Of a stretch of 64,000 nucleotides of DNA, positions 33,231 to 41,461 are shown piece after piece; the stretch's first letter is position 1, and each line of letters starts with the position of its first letter. Source of the stretch: Nocardia sp. NRRL S-836 (GTDB taxonomy: Bacteria; Actinomycetota; Actinomycetes; Mycobacteriales; Pseudonocardiaceae); contig NZ_LGDY01000114.1 in NCBI RefSeq assembly GCF_001279525.1, forward strand, positions 211,218 through 275,217, given 5' to 3'. The position numbers were made by a program, and so were the translations under genes. The notes below the pieces were generated by a model that worked only from the letters and a program-made list of their open reading frames with translations, had not been told where the DNA came from and made no database searches.

Positions 33231-35963
33231 TCAGCAGACCTCCACGCGCTCCGCTTCGCCGAAGCTCTTCGCCCATTCGGAGTCCGTGAGCCGTGCGCGC
33301 CCTTCCGAGCACATCTCACGCCTGATGCGACCGGCGTCGAGCTCGTAGGTCAGCAGCTGCGGATCGGTGCCGCCGCTGCGGACGAGGAAGTCGTCGTGCG
33401 CCGGCCGGTAGGTGGCGTGGACCGAGCCGCCGTGCCCGGTGACCGAGGCGAGCCGGTCGGGTTGCCGGCCGCCGGGGTAGAGCCGGTACACCTCGAAGGT
33501 CTGGCCGCGGACGACGGCGACGCGGTCGTCGGTGCCGAACGTGACCCACGCGCCGCTGGGCACCGCGGTCGACAGCGTGGCGGTGGGCACCGGGGTCCCG
33601 CCGGGCACCAGCTGCCAGACCTCGACGGTCGACTCCGGGGTGTGCTCGCCGGCGAGCCAGCGGCCGTCGGGGCTGTAGGTGAGCTTGTTGACCAGTCCGG
33701 GCCGCACCAGCGGCTGCGCGGCCGGCTCCAGCGTCCTGCCGATCCGCCACTGGCTGATCGTGGTCGTGCCGCCGGACCTGTCCTGCAACGCGGTGGCGAG
33801 CTCGCGGCCGTCCGCGCTCAGCCCGACGCCGTCCGGGCTGCGCATCGGCATCTGGACCTCCTCCGGCGCCTGGCCGTTCGCGAGGTCGAGCAGGACGGCG
33901 CGGCCGCGCGTGTTCGGGTTCAGCAGGCCGGGGTCCGCGTTGTCGTGGTAGCCGACGACCCGTGAGCCGTCCGCGCTGAGGTCCTGCGCGCGGAAGCCGG
34001 CCGGGAGCGGGTAGAGGAGGGTCATCCTGGTGTGGTCGGTGACCGACCACAGGTACTGCCGGCCGCTGGGGTCCTGCGTGATCGCGCGGCGTTCGGCGAG
34101 GTGCGTGACCTGGTGGCCGGCCGGGAACCGCTCCCCCGGCACCGGGTCGACCTCGCCGAGGCGCCACATCCGGTCGGTGCCGTCGCTGTCGCGCACCGCG
34201 GCCAGCTCGCCGCGCGGCGCGGTGAGCACCTTGGCGTTGTCGGCGGGCGTGCCGGTGAACCCGATCCTGCGGGTCCAGGCGTTGGCCAGCCGCAGGATCC
34301 GCTCCGCGTCCTGCGACGGCGCGACCTTGTACCCGACCAGGGCGAACTTGTCGGCGAACGGCTTGCCCTGCTCCATCAACGCCGTCGACTCGGCCATCGC
34401 CTGCCGCCCGAACGCCTCGTCGGTGAGCTGGGTGATGCGCTGCTCGTTGGTGAGCGCGTAGATGACGCTGCCGGGCACGAGCGCCGCGAGCACGGCCGCG
34501 ACCGAGATCAGCGCCACCGAGCGGCGGGTCTCGCGCCGGGCGCTCAGCTCGACGAACCGGCGTTCCGGCGTCGTGAGGAAGTCGCCCAGCTCGCGGGCCT
34601 TGCGCAACCGGGCACCGCGGTAGAGGGCGCCGGGGTCGCGGTCGCTCGACTCCCACAGCTCGATCGCGGTGACGAGCTGCTGGTGCGTGCGGAGGTTCTC
34701 GTGCTCCTCCTCGATCCACCCGCGCAGCCGCGGCCAGCGCAGCACCGCGTCGTGGACGAGCTCGACGCCGTGCTCGCCGAGGACGACGAGCCGGGTGGCT
34801 GCGAGCAGGTCGAGCAGGCGTGGTTCGAGGTCGAGCTCGCACGTCTTGCGCTGCGGGACCCCGTTGCGCTGCACGGAGACCAGCCGCAGGAACACCTTGC
34901 GGACCGCCTGCCGGTCGTCCTCGCCCAGCGCCGCGTAGAACGTCTCGGCGGCCTGCGCCACGACGTGCTCGACGCCGCCGGACTCCTCGTAACCGGCGAG
35001 CGACAGCGTCATGCCGCGCTTGCGCCGCCACGTCTCGATCAGCGCCTGGGACACGAACGGCAGCGCGGGCCGACCGGCCGCGTCCGCTACCAGCCGCGCG
35101 ACGAGGGCCGTCTCGACCGACACGCCGAGCTGGGCGGCGGGTTCGGTGACCGCGCGGCGCAGCTCCTCCGCGGTCATCGGCTCGATGGTGACCTCGTTGC
35201 CGGGCAGGACCTGCGCGAGCACGGGGTGGTCGTGGCAGCGCTGCCGGAAGTCGGCGCGGACCGCGACCACGACGTGCGGGCAGCGGGTCAGCGCGGTGAC
35301 GAGGTCGTCGTGCCCGAGCGCCTTCTCGAAGTCGTCGACGAGCAGGACGAGCTCCGGGCAGTGCTGCCGGACCCGCAGCCGCAGGTGGTCGGGGTCGGCC
35401 GCGAGCTCGGCGGCGAGCTGCTCGCGGGTGGTGCCGAAGAGGCCGGCGAGCGCGGCGGCCAGCGCGTCGAGCGGGCGGTCGCCGGGGGTGATGACGACGG
35501 CGTGGCCGAGGGCGGGCAGCAGACCGGCTTCGAGCAGGGAGGTGCGGCCGGAACCGGAGGGCCCGACCACCGCGGTGAACGGCCGCGGCGTCGCCAGCAC
35601 CCGTTCGACGACGGCCTCGCGACCGAAGAACCGCTTGGCGTCCTTCTCGTGGAACGGCGCGGCGCCGACGTACGGCGCGCTGGGCTGCAACGGGGAGACC
35701 TGCTCGGCGGCCAGCTCGCGCCAGCGCTTCGTCCACTCCCTGGGGTCGCCCTCGCAGGCCCGCACGAACGCCAGCGTCAGCGCGAGTGACGGCAGCTTGC
35801 GCCCACCGGCCGCGTCCGACAGCGCCGTGGGCGAGTAGTTCGCCAGGCGCGCGAGCTCGCGGTAGCTCGGTTTGCCCGCCTGGTCGCGAAGTCTGCGCAG
35901 GTCACCGGCGAACCGCAGCAGGGCCGTGTCCTCCGGCCCCAGCGGTCGTTCCCCTCGTGGCAT
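33231..35963 (-). CDS. HTH-nSTAND1 NTPase with transmembrane helix and beta-propeller, Walker A variant
   Basis: 910 residues. Order: XRE-like HTH (about 12-70; RRLRDQAGKPSYRELARLAN, TALSDAAGGRKLPSLALTL), nSTAND1 NTPase (about 95-440), membrane helix (about 482-503; VALISVAAVLAALVPGSVIYAL), then a WD40/TolB-like propeller. Walker A reads GPSGSGRTS, with Arg140 in place of the invariant Lys; Walker B is LVLLVDDFEKAL. The paralog at 36556 has Lys at the same position. ATG at 35961-35963 with GGGAGG four bases upstream. Proteins of this build are thought to sense and signal, often in conflict or stress systems; the target is unknown. Confidence 0.88.
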   Translation of the reverse strand: MPRGERPLGPEDTALLRFAGDLRRLRDQAGKPSYRELARLANYSPTALSDAAGGRKLPSLALTLAFVRACEGDPREWTKRWRELAAEQVSPLQPSAPYVGAAPFHEKDAKRFFGREAVVERVLATPRPFTAVVGPSGSGRTSLLEAGLLPALGHAVVITPGDRPLDALAAALAGLFGTTREQLAAELAADPDHLRLRVRQHCPELVLLVDDFEKALGHDDLVTALTRCPHVVVAVRADFRQRCHDHPVLAQVLPGNEVTIEPMTAEELRRAVTEPAAQLGVSVETALVARLVADAAGRPALPFVSQALIETWRRKRGMTLSLAGYEESGGVEHVVAQAAETFYAALGEDDRQAVRKVFLRLVSVQRNGVPQRKTCELDLEPRLLDLLAATRLVVLGEHGVELVHDAVLRWPRLRGWIEEEHENLRTHQQLVTAIELWESSDRDPGALYRGARLRKARELGDFLTTPERRFVELSARRETRRSVALISVAAVLAALVPGSVIYALTNEQRITQLTDEAFGRQAMAESTALMEQGKPFADKFALVGYKVAPSQDAERILRLANAWTRRIGFTGTPADNAKVLTAPRGELAAVRDSDGTDRMWRLGEVDPVPGERFPAGHQVTHLAERRAITQDPSGRQYLWSVTDHTRMTLLYPLPAGFRAQDLSADGSRVVGYHDNADPGLLNPNTRGRAVLLDLANGQAPEEVQMPMRSPDGVGLSADGRELATALQDRSGGTTTISQWRIGRTLEPAAQPLVRPGLVNKLTYSPDGRWLAGEHTPESTVEVWQLVPGGTPVPTATLSTAVPSGAWVTFGTDDRVAVVRGQTFEVYRLYPGGRQPDRLASVTGHGGSVHATYRPAHDDFLVRSGGTDPQLLTYELDAGRIRREMCSEGRARLTDSEWAKSFGEAERVEVC

Positions 35964-36300
35964 GCCGCCTCCCGGCCGGATTGTCCACCAACGGTTCGCC
36001 TGGCGTCCAACACCACGCTAACCGCTCGCGAACCGGATGTTCGCGGACGCGCGAACGTCACACGAACGAGACTCCAGACCGTCACCACCGGGTAGCTCCC
36101 GGTCGCCGCGCGCCCCGGTTCCGCTGTCCTCTGGTGAGCCGCTCACGGTCGTTGCGGTGGGTGGTCGAAAACGCCGCCCACCGCTAAACCCTTGTTAACA
36201 CCACGTTGTCCACTGGCGCGGGACGAAGCCGGACAACGAGATCGTCCCTAGATTCGAGGGTGCCGGGCGGGGAACCGGCATCGACGAGGGAGATCCTGAC
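35964..36300. promoter_or_regulatory. Divergent promoter region with repeated GTTCGCG half-sites
   Basis: A 337-bp gap between the divergent nSTAND gene and a small plus-strand gene. It has GTTCGCG (36039-36045), 4 nt, CGCGAAC (36050-36056), a further CGCGAAC near 36026-36032 and GTTCGC near 35993. A separate hairpin GCGGTGGG/CCCACCGC lies at 36154-36184. TAGATT at 36249-36254 is a possible -10 for the small gene. Half-sites are candidate operator elements for the HTH of the neighbouring STAND proteins (inference). Confidence 0.4.
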
Positions 36301-36531
36301 GTGTCCATTGACTCGACGACGGCACCAGACGCACCGGCCAGGATGGTCTGCGAGATGGCGCGCGGCGTGCACGTGACGTGGCCGGGCGAACCGCTGCGCT
36401 TCATCCCGGAGGGCACCCGCTTCTTCGTCGAGGCGTGGGTGGGCGACGGCTGGTACCGCGGGCGGCTGCGCGACGACCCCAGGCCGATGCACGTGAACGC
36501 GAGCTGCCTGGGCCTGCCCTGCGGCGACTGA
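36301..36531 (+). CDS. Small hypothetical protein between the two nSTAND genes
   Basis: 76 residues: VCEMARGVHVTWPGEPLRFI, then TRFFVEAWVGDGWYRGRLRDD, ending with two cysteines (ASCLGLPCGD). The alternating aromatic/charged strands suggest an SH3-like barrel. GTG at 36301 with GGGAG nine bases upstream. It is on the opposite strand to both STAND genes; its stop is 24 bp from the stop of the second. The function is unknown; the location alone suggests a partner. Confidence 0.6.
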   Translation: MSIDSTTAPDAPARMVCEMARGVHVTWPGEPLRFIPEGTRFFVEAWVGDGWYRGRLRDDPRPMHVNASCLGLPCGD

Positions 36532-36555
36532 CCCGCCGCCGGCACACCGGCGTGC

Positions 36556-39285
36556 TCAGCACACCGGCCGTTGCGCGATGTCCGGGAAGTAGGTCATCCA
36601 CTCCTGGGCGGACAACGCCGCGTAGCCGCGGCACTGGTCCCTGACCACCTGGCCGAGGTCGGTGCGCAACGGCCAGACGGTCTCGCCGCGGACCACCACG
36701 GCGAACTCGTCCGTCGCGGGCCAGTGGTCGACGGCGGTGACGTCCTCCGGGAAGTCCTCGAACGCGGCGATCCGCTCCGGCCGGTACTGCCGCGTCAGGT
36801 CCCAGACGTGCGCGCTGCGGTCCGACGCGACCAGCACGCGGCGGCTGTCGGCGGAGAACTCGACCATGGTCGTGTCGTTGGCCGACGGCAGCGGGAAGTT
36901 CGCCCACCGCGACGGGCGGGCCGGGTCGGAGACGTCCCAGACCTGGGCGGTGGCCAGGTTCGAGCCGACCTGGACGAGGAACCGGCCGTCGCGGCTGAAC
37001 TCGTAGGCGGTCGGCCAGACGCCCATCACCGTCTGGCTCATCAACCGTGCCTCACCGCCGTCGAGCCGCCACAGCTCCCAGAAGCCGTCGAGCCCCTTCA
37101 CGACGAGCGTGCGGCCGTCCGGGGACAGCCGCACGCCGATCGCCTCCCGGTCGCCGGGCACGGCGACCTCGCGCCAGCTGCCGCCGTCGCGCAGCCACAC
37201 CTTCGGCGCCCGTCCCCTGCGGGCGTCGGGCACGAGGTCGGCGAGCACGTCCAGGCTGCCGTTCGCGGTGGCGGTGAACCCGGAGACGGGCAGGTCGGCG
37301 AGCTTGCGCGGGTGGGCGGGGTCGGTGACGTCGAGCAGTTCGGCGCCCTGGCCACCGGACACGATCACGCGCTGGTCGTCGTCGCTCATGCGCAGCGGAC
37401 GGCCGGGCAGGGTCAGGTCCGGCTCGGTCCGGTTCGCCCGCACGTCCCACAGCTCCGTGCCCGCGCCGTCGGTGCCGCGCACGTAGAACCGGCCGCCGAC
37501 CACCTTGTCGAAGCGGGCCGTGGCTCCCGGTGTGGCCGACAGGTCCCGGCGGCGCATGAGCGCGTCGGCGCTGAGCAGGACGTCACGGCTCTCGGCGGTC
37601 GCCGCCACCCGGTACGCGGCGAGGGCGACGCGGATCGCGCGGCCCTGTTCCAGGTCGCCGGAGTTGAGCAGCCACCTGGCCTGGGCGGCGGCGGCCGCGG
37701 CGACGGCGGCCTCGCTGCGGTCCGCCGCCTCCTCCGACTTGCTCACCGCGAACACCACCGTGCCCGCGAGCAGCACCACCAGCACCGCCAGCACGATGAC
37801 GACCATGCGCGCGAGCCGGCCGCGGCGCCGGTCGTCCGCCTGGCTCGCGCGCAGGAACGCGCGTTCGGGCGCGGTGAGCGAGTCCGCGTCCAGCTCGGCG
37901 GCCTGGGCCAGCCGGGCGCCCTTGTAGAGGACGTCGCGGTCGTGGCCGTCCCAGTCGGCGGCGGCCTCGGTGAGCTGGTGGTGCACGCGCAGGGTGTTGC
38001 GGCTGGCGGCGACCCAGTCGCGCAGCCGCGGCCACGAGCGGATGAGCGCCTCGTGGGTGAGCTCGGCGTGCTGCGCGGACAGCGTGACCAGGCGTGCGGT
38101 GGCGAGCCGGTCGAGCACCGAGGCGTCGAGGCCGTCGCGCAGGGCTCTGCGCTTGGTGTCCTCGGTGCCCTCGCCGGGCGCGATGAGCCGCAGGAAGATC
38201 TGCCGCGCGGTCCGCTGCCGGGCCGGGGAGAGCTCCGCGTACACCGACTCGGCGGTGCGGGCGATGGCGTGCTCGACGCCGCCGACCTCCTCGTAGCCGG
38301 CCAGCGTGAGGGTCATGCCGCGGCGCCGGTGCCACGTCTCGGCCAGCGCGTGCTGCACGAGCGGCAACGCGGCCGCCTCACCCGCGACGTCCGCGATCAG
38401 CCGGGTGACCAGCGCGTTCTCGACGGTGGCACCGACGTGCCGCGCGGGTTCGGTGATGGCGCGGCGCAGCTCGTCGGCGGTCATCGGGCCGACCAGGAAC
38501 TGACCGCCCTCCAGCGCCTCGACCAGCTCGGGGTGGCGGCCGACGTGGCCGTAGAAGTCCGCGCGGACGCCGATGACGACGTGCGGCGCCCGGACCAGGG
38601 CCTGGACGAACCAGTCCCGCTCCTGCGGCCCGGCGAGGGTGAAGACCTCCTCGAACTGGTCGACCACGAGCACGAGGCGCCGGTCGTGCTGCTCGACCAG
38701 CAGCCCCAGCGCCGCCGGGTCGGCCAGGTCCGCGCGCACGGCCACCGCGGACCCGCCGGTGAGCCGGGCGAGCCGGACCGCGCACTCGTCGACCGGGCGC
38801 ACGCCGGGGGTGAGCACCAGCGCGTGGTCCAGCCGCGGCAGCAGGCCCGCGCGCAGCAGCGACGACTTGCCGGAGCCCGACGCGCCGAACACGCCGACGA
38901 ACGAGCGACGTGCGACGAGGGCGGCGAGCTTCGCGGTCAGCTGCTCGCGGCCGAAGAACCGGTCGGCGTCCTCCCGCTGGAACGCCTGCAGCCCCACGTA
39001 CGGCGCCACCCCGGCCGGTTTCGGCGGCGCGGCGATGGTCCGCCAGCGCTGCTCCCACTCGGCGACGTCACCCCCGCACGCCTTGACGTAGGCGAGGGCG
39101 ACGGCCAGCGAGGGCAGCTTCCGGCCGCCCGCCGCGTCGGACAGCGTGGCGGCCGAGTAGTGCGCCCGCGCGGCGAGCGCGCGGTAGGCCGGCTTGCCCG
39201 CCTCGTCCCGCAGCCTGCGCAGGTCGGCGGCGAAGCGGCCCAGTTCGGTGTCGACGGCCTCAAGGGGCCGTTCCGCACGTGGCAT
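36556..39285 (-). CDS. HTH-nSTAND1 NTPase with transmembrane helix and beta-propeller
   Basis: 909 residues, colinear with the protein at 33231. XRE-like HTH (about 12-70), nSTAND1 domain with Walker A GASGSGKSS (Lys140), Walker B LVLVVDQFEEVF, the nSTAND1 block EPARHVGATVENALVTRLI, LPLVQHALAETWHRRRGMTL; a membrane helix (about 491-513; MVVIVLAVLVVLLAGTVVFAV) and a propeller with repeats such as LWDVRANRTE and HVWDLTRQYR. Canonical where the paralog is altered. ATG at 39283-39285 with GGGGGAG upstream; an in-frame GTG seven codons earlier has no site. Confidence 0.9.
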   Translation of the reverse strand: MPRAERPLEAVDTELGRFAADLRRLRDEAGKPAYRALAARAHYSAATLSDAAGGRKLPSLAVALAYVKACGGDVAEWEQRWRTIAAPPKPAGVAPYVGLQAFQREDADRFFGREQLTAKLAALVARRSFVGVFGASGSGKSSLLRAGLLPRLDHALVLTPGVRPVDECAVRLARLTGGSAVAVRADLADPAALGLLVEQHDRRLVLVVDQFEEVFTLAGPQERDWFVQALVRAPHVVIGVRADFYGHVGRHPELVEALEGGQFLVGPMTADELRRAITEPARHVGATVENALVTRLIADVAGEAAALPLVQHALAETWHRRRGMTLTLAGYEEVGGVEHAIARTAESVYAELSPARQRTARQIFLRLIAPGEGTEDTKRRALRDGLDASVLDRLATARLVTLSAQHAELTHEALIRSWPRLRDWVAASRNTLRVHHQLTEAAADWDGHDRDVLYKGARLAQAAELDADSLTAPERAFLRASQADDRRRGRLARMVVIVLAVLVVLLAGTVVFAVSKSEEAADRSEAAVAAAAAAQARWLLNSGDLEQGRAIRVALAAYRVAATAESRDVLLSADALMRRRDLSATPGATARFDKVVGGRFYVRGTDGAGTELWDVRANRTEPDLTLPGRPLRMSDDDQRVIVSGGQGAELLDVTDPAHPRKLADLPVSGFTATANGSLDVLADLVPDARRGRAPKVWLRDGGSWREVAVPGDREAIGVRLSPDGRTLVVKGLDGFWELWRLDGGEARLMSQTVMGVWPTAYEFSRDGRFLVQVGSNLATAQVWDVSDPARPSRWANFPLPSANDTTMVEFSADSRRVLVASDRSAHVWDLTRQYRPERIAAFEDFPEDVTAVDHWPATDEFAVVVRGETVWPLRTDLGQVVRDQCRGYAALSAQEWMTYFPDIAQRPVC

Positions 39286-39307
39286 GTGGTCTCCCCCTGT
39301 GACCACA

Positions 39308-39317
39308 GGTGTACACC
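39308..39317. promoter_or_regulatory. Palindrome GGTGTACACC upstream of the second nSTAND gene
   Basis: A 10-bp perfect palindrome extended by near-symmetric ACCACA and TGTGGT flanks, 22 bp upstream of the start codon at 39285. It is a candidate operator; it differs from the GTTCGCG sites upstream of the paralog. Confidence 0.4.
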
Positions 39318-39360
39318 GTGTGGTTCACCGGGGAGACCGGAACTCCCGACGTTGTTCCGC

Positions 39361-40095
39361 TCAGAGACCGACGAGCTTGTAGAGGCTGCCGACTTCCTGC
39401 CGGTTCAGCACCCGCATCGAGCCGGGCCGCTGGTTGCCGAGCAGAACCTCGCCGACCGCGGTGCGCACCAGCGACTCGACCGGGTAGCCGACGTGCTCCA
39501 TCAGCCGGCGCACGATGTGCTTGCGCCCCTCGTGCACGACGATCTCGACCAGCGCCTTGCCCGGCACCGCCGTGACCAGCTTGAACGAGTCGACCTTGAC
39601 GGGCCCGTCGTCGAGCTCGACCCCGGCCTTGAGCTTCTTGCCCAGGCCGCGCTCGACCGGGCCGGGCACCTCGGCGAGGTAGGTCTTCTTGACGTTGTAG
39701 CTCGGGTGCATCAGCCGGTGCGCCAGCTCGCCGTCGTTGGTGAGCAGCAGCAGCCCCTCGGTCTCGGCGTCGAGCCGGCCGACGTGGAACAGCCGCTCCT
39801 TGCGGTTGCGCACCAGGTCACCGACACACGGCCGGCCCAGGTCGTCCTCCATGGTGGAGAGGATCCCGTAGGGCTTGTTCAGCGCGATCGTGACGACGTC
39901 CTCGCGGATCTGCACCCGCACGCCGTCGACGTGCACGATCGCCGTCTCGGGGTCGATCCGGCGCCCCTGCTCGCGCACCACCTTGCCGTCGACCTGCACA
40001 CGGCCCTGGTCGATCAGCTCCTCCGAAGCGCGGCGCGAGGCGATCCCCGCCTGCGCCAGCACCTTCTGCAGGCGCACGCCCTCGTTCTCAGACAT
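39361..40095 (-). CDS. rluB: rRNA large-subunit pseudouridine synthase B
   Basis: 244 residues. N-terminal S4 RNA-binding domain (VRLQKVLAQAGIASRRASEELI) then the RsuA/RluB catalytic domain with VGRLDAETEGLLLLTNDG (catalytic Asp in GRLD), KTYLAEV and HEGRKHIVRRLMEHVGYPV. It makes pseudouridine in 23S rRNA. ATG at 40093-40095 overlaps the scpB stop by 8 bp. Same position after scpB as Rv1711 in M. tuberculosis. Confidence 0.93.
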   Translation of the reverse strand: MSENEGVRLQKVLAQAGIASRRASEELIDQGRVQVDGKVVREQGRRIDPETAIVHVDGVRVQIREDVVTIALNKPYGILSTMEDDLGRPCVGDLVRNRKERLFHVGRLDAETEGLLLLTNDGELAHRLMHPSYNVKKTYLAEVPGPVERGLGKKLKAGVELDDGPVKVDSFKLVTAVPGKALVEIVVHEGRKHIVRRLMEHVGYPVESLVRTAVGEVLLGNQRPGSMRVLNRQEVGSLYKLVGL

Positions 40096-41461
40096 CGTCG
40101 ATCGCATCCACTTCGGGCAGCAGCGGGGCGATTGGCGGCAGGTCGCGCAACGACGACAGCCCCAACCGCTCCAGGAACAGTTCGGTCGTCCGGTACAGGA
40201 TCCCACCCGTGTCGCTGTCGGTGCCCGTCTCCTCGATGAGCCCCCGCGCGACCAGGGTGCGGATCACACCGTCCACGTTGACGCCACGCACCGCCGCAAT
40301 CCGCGCCCTCGTCACAGGCTGCCGGTAGGCGATCACCGCAAGCGTCTCCAGCGCCGCGCGCGTGAGCTTCGCGCGCTGGCCGTCGAGCAACAGCTTCTCC
40401 ACGAACGGGGCGAACCGGTCCCGCGTGTAGAACCGCCAGCCGTCTCCCGCCCTGCGCAGGTCGATGCCACTGCCGGACTCGGTGTACCGGCTGCTGATCC
40501 TACGCAGCGCCTGCTTGATTCGCTTAATCGGCTGCTCGAGAGCACTGCTGAGCTGGTCCTCCGCGATCGGGCTGTCGACCACGAGGAGCACGGACTCGAG
40601 CGCGCCGTCCAGCTCGGCGTCGTCGGTGAGGTCGGGGAGACCGGAGTCCTCGATCTGCTCCTCGGGGGTGGTGGAGAGGAGCTGGGTCTCGAGGGTGGCG
40701 GCGTCCTGGGAGTCGCCGGGCCCGGCCTCGGCGGCGGGTGCGGCTCCGGGCTCGGGAGCAGCGCCCGGCTGGGGCGCGGGGGCCGCCTCGGGCGCGGAGC
40801 CCGGCTCGATCGTTGCCCTGGACGCCTTGGCACGGGGCTTGGCGGCGGCACGCTTGGTGGCGGCCGGACGCTTGGCCCCGGCAGGCCCGGTCTCGGCAGG
40901 CCCGGTCTCGGCTGCGGGGGTCGGCACGGCCGCTTCGGCGGGCGCGGTCCTCCACTTGGCGGCCAGCGCGGCAGCGGCAGCGTCGTACTCGGCGGCCTCC
41001 TGCCCGGCCGAGGTGCCGGCGCCTCCGCGGTTGTCCACAGGCGCGCCAGCTGACGTGCCGTTTTCGTCGGTGCCGGCCGATAGAATGGAAACCGGGGGGA
41101 CCCCCGCGGCCTTGGGCTTGATTGTGCGGGCAGCGGCCTCCGTTGCCTCGCCTTCGGCAACGTCAGCCGCGCCACCATCAGCCAGGTCTCGCACGGCAGC
41201 ACCAGCCGCAGCACCCTGGCCCGCGCCGCCTTCGGCACCGTCACCGGCGGCCACATCTCCCTCGGCACCTCCGGGCGCGGCACCCTCCGCTGCGGCAACC
41301 CCGGCCGCGTCTCCCCCGGCCACATCTCCCCCGGCCACATCTCCCCCGGCCACATCTCCCCCGGCCACATCTCCCCCGGCCACGTCTCCCGAGGCACCGT
41401 CGAACGCCGGCCCCGGCCGTTCGACCTCCGCCGCGTCCGGCCCGACCACTGGGTCGCTCAT
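40088..41461 (-). CDS. scpB: Segregation and condensation protein B with long acidic repeat extension
   Basis: 457 residues, about twice the usual ScpB length (~200). The real ScpB winged-helix domain is residues about 240-450 (LDGALESVLLVVDSPIAEDQLSSAL, ETLAVIAYRQPVTRARIAAVRGVNVDGVIRTL). Residues 1-235 are Gly/Ala/Asp/Glu-rich and disordered-looking, starting with five GDVAG repeats, and include an Ala/Lys-rich basic patch (KRPAATKRAAAKPRAKAS). ScpB works with ScpA and SMC in chromosome condensation. ATG at 41459-41461 overlaps the scpA stop by 3 bp (ATGA). Confidence 0.92.
   Translation of the reverse strand: MSDPVVGPDAAEVERPGPAFDGASGDVAGGDVAGGDVAGGDVAGGDVAGGDAAGVAAAEGAAPGGAEGDVAAGDGAEGGAGQGAAAGAAVRDLADGGAADVAEGEATEAAARTIKPKAAGVPPVSILSAGTDENGTSAGAPVDNRGGAGTSAGQEAAEYDAAAAALAAKWRTAPAEAAVPTPAAETGPAETGPAGAKRPAATKRAAAKPRAKASRATIEPGSAPEAAPAPQPGAAPEPGAAPAAEAGPGDSQDAATLETQLLSTTPEEQIEDSGLPDLTDDAELDGALESVLLVVDSPIAEDQLSSALEQPIKRIKQALRRISSRYTESGSGIDLRRAGDGWRFYTRDRFAPFVEKLLLDGQRAKLTRAALETLAVIAYRQPVTRARIAAVRGVNVDGVIRTLVARGLIEETGTDSDTGGILYRTTELFLERLGLSSLRDLPPIAPLLPEVDAIDDV
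41311..41385. repeat. Five-copy 15-bp tandem repeat inside scpB
   Basis: Unit CTCCCCCGGCCACAT repeated five times head to tail (last copy CACGT), coding for GDVAG on the minus strand. Slippage by whole units keeps the frame, so copy number may vary between strains. Confidence 0.9.

Noticed and set aside
36571..40239. 1222-codon plus-strand open frame opposite the second STAND gene
   Set aside because: Shadow of STAND, rluB and scpB; it crosses three genes and has no recognisable domain.
41311..41385. 15-bp tandem repeats considered as a regulatory iteron
   Set aside because: They lie inside the scpB reading frame, are multiples of three and code for GDVAG; no replication gene nearby.
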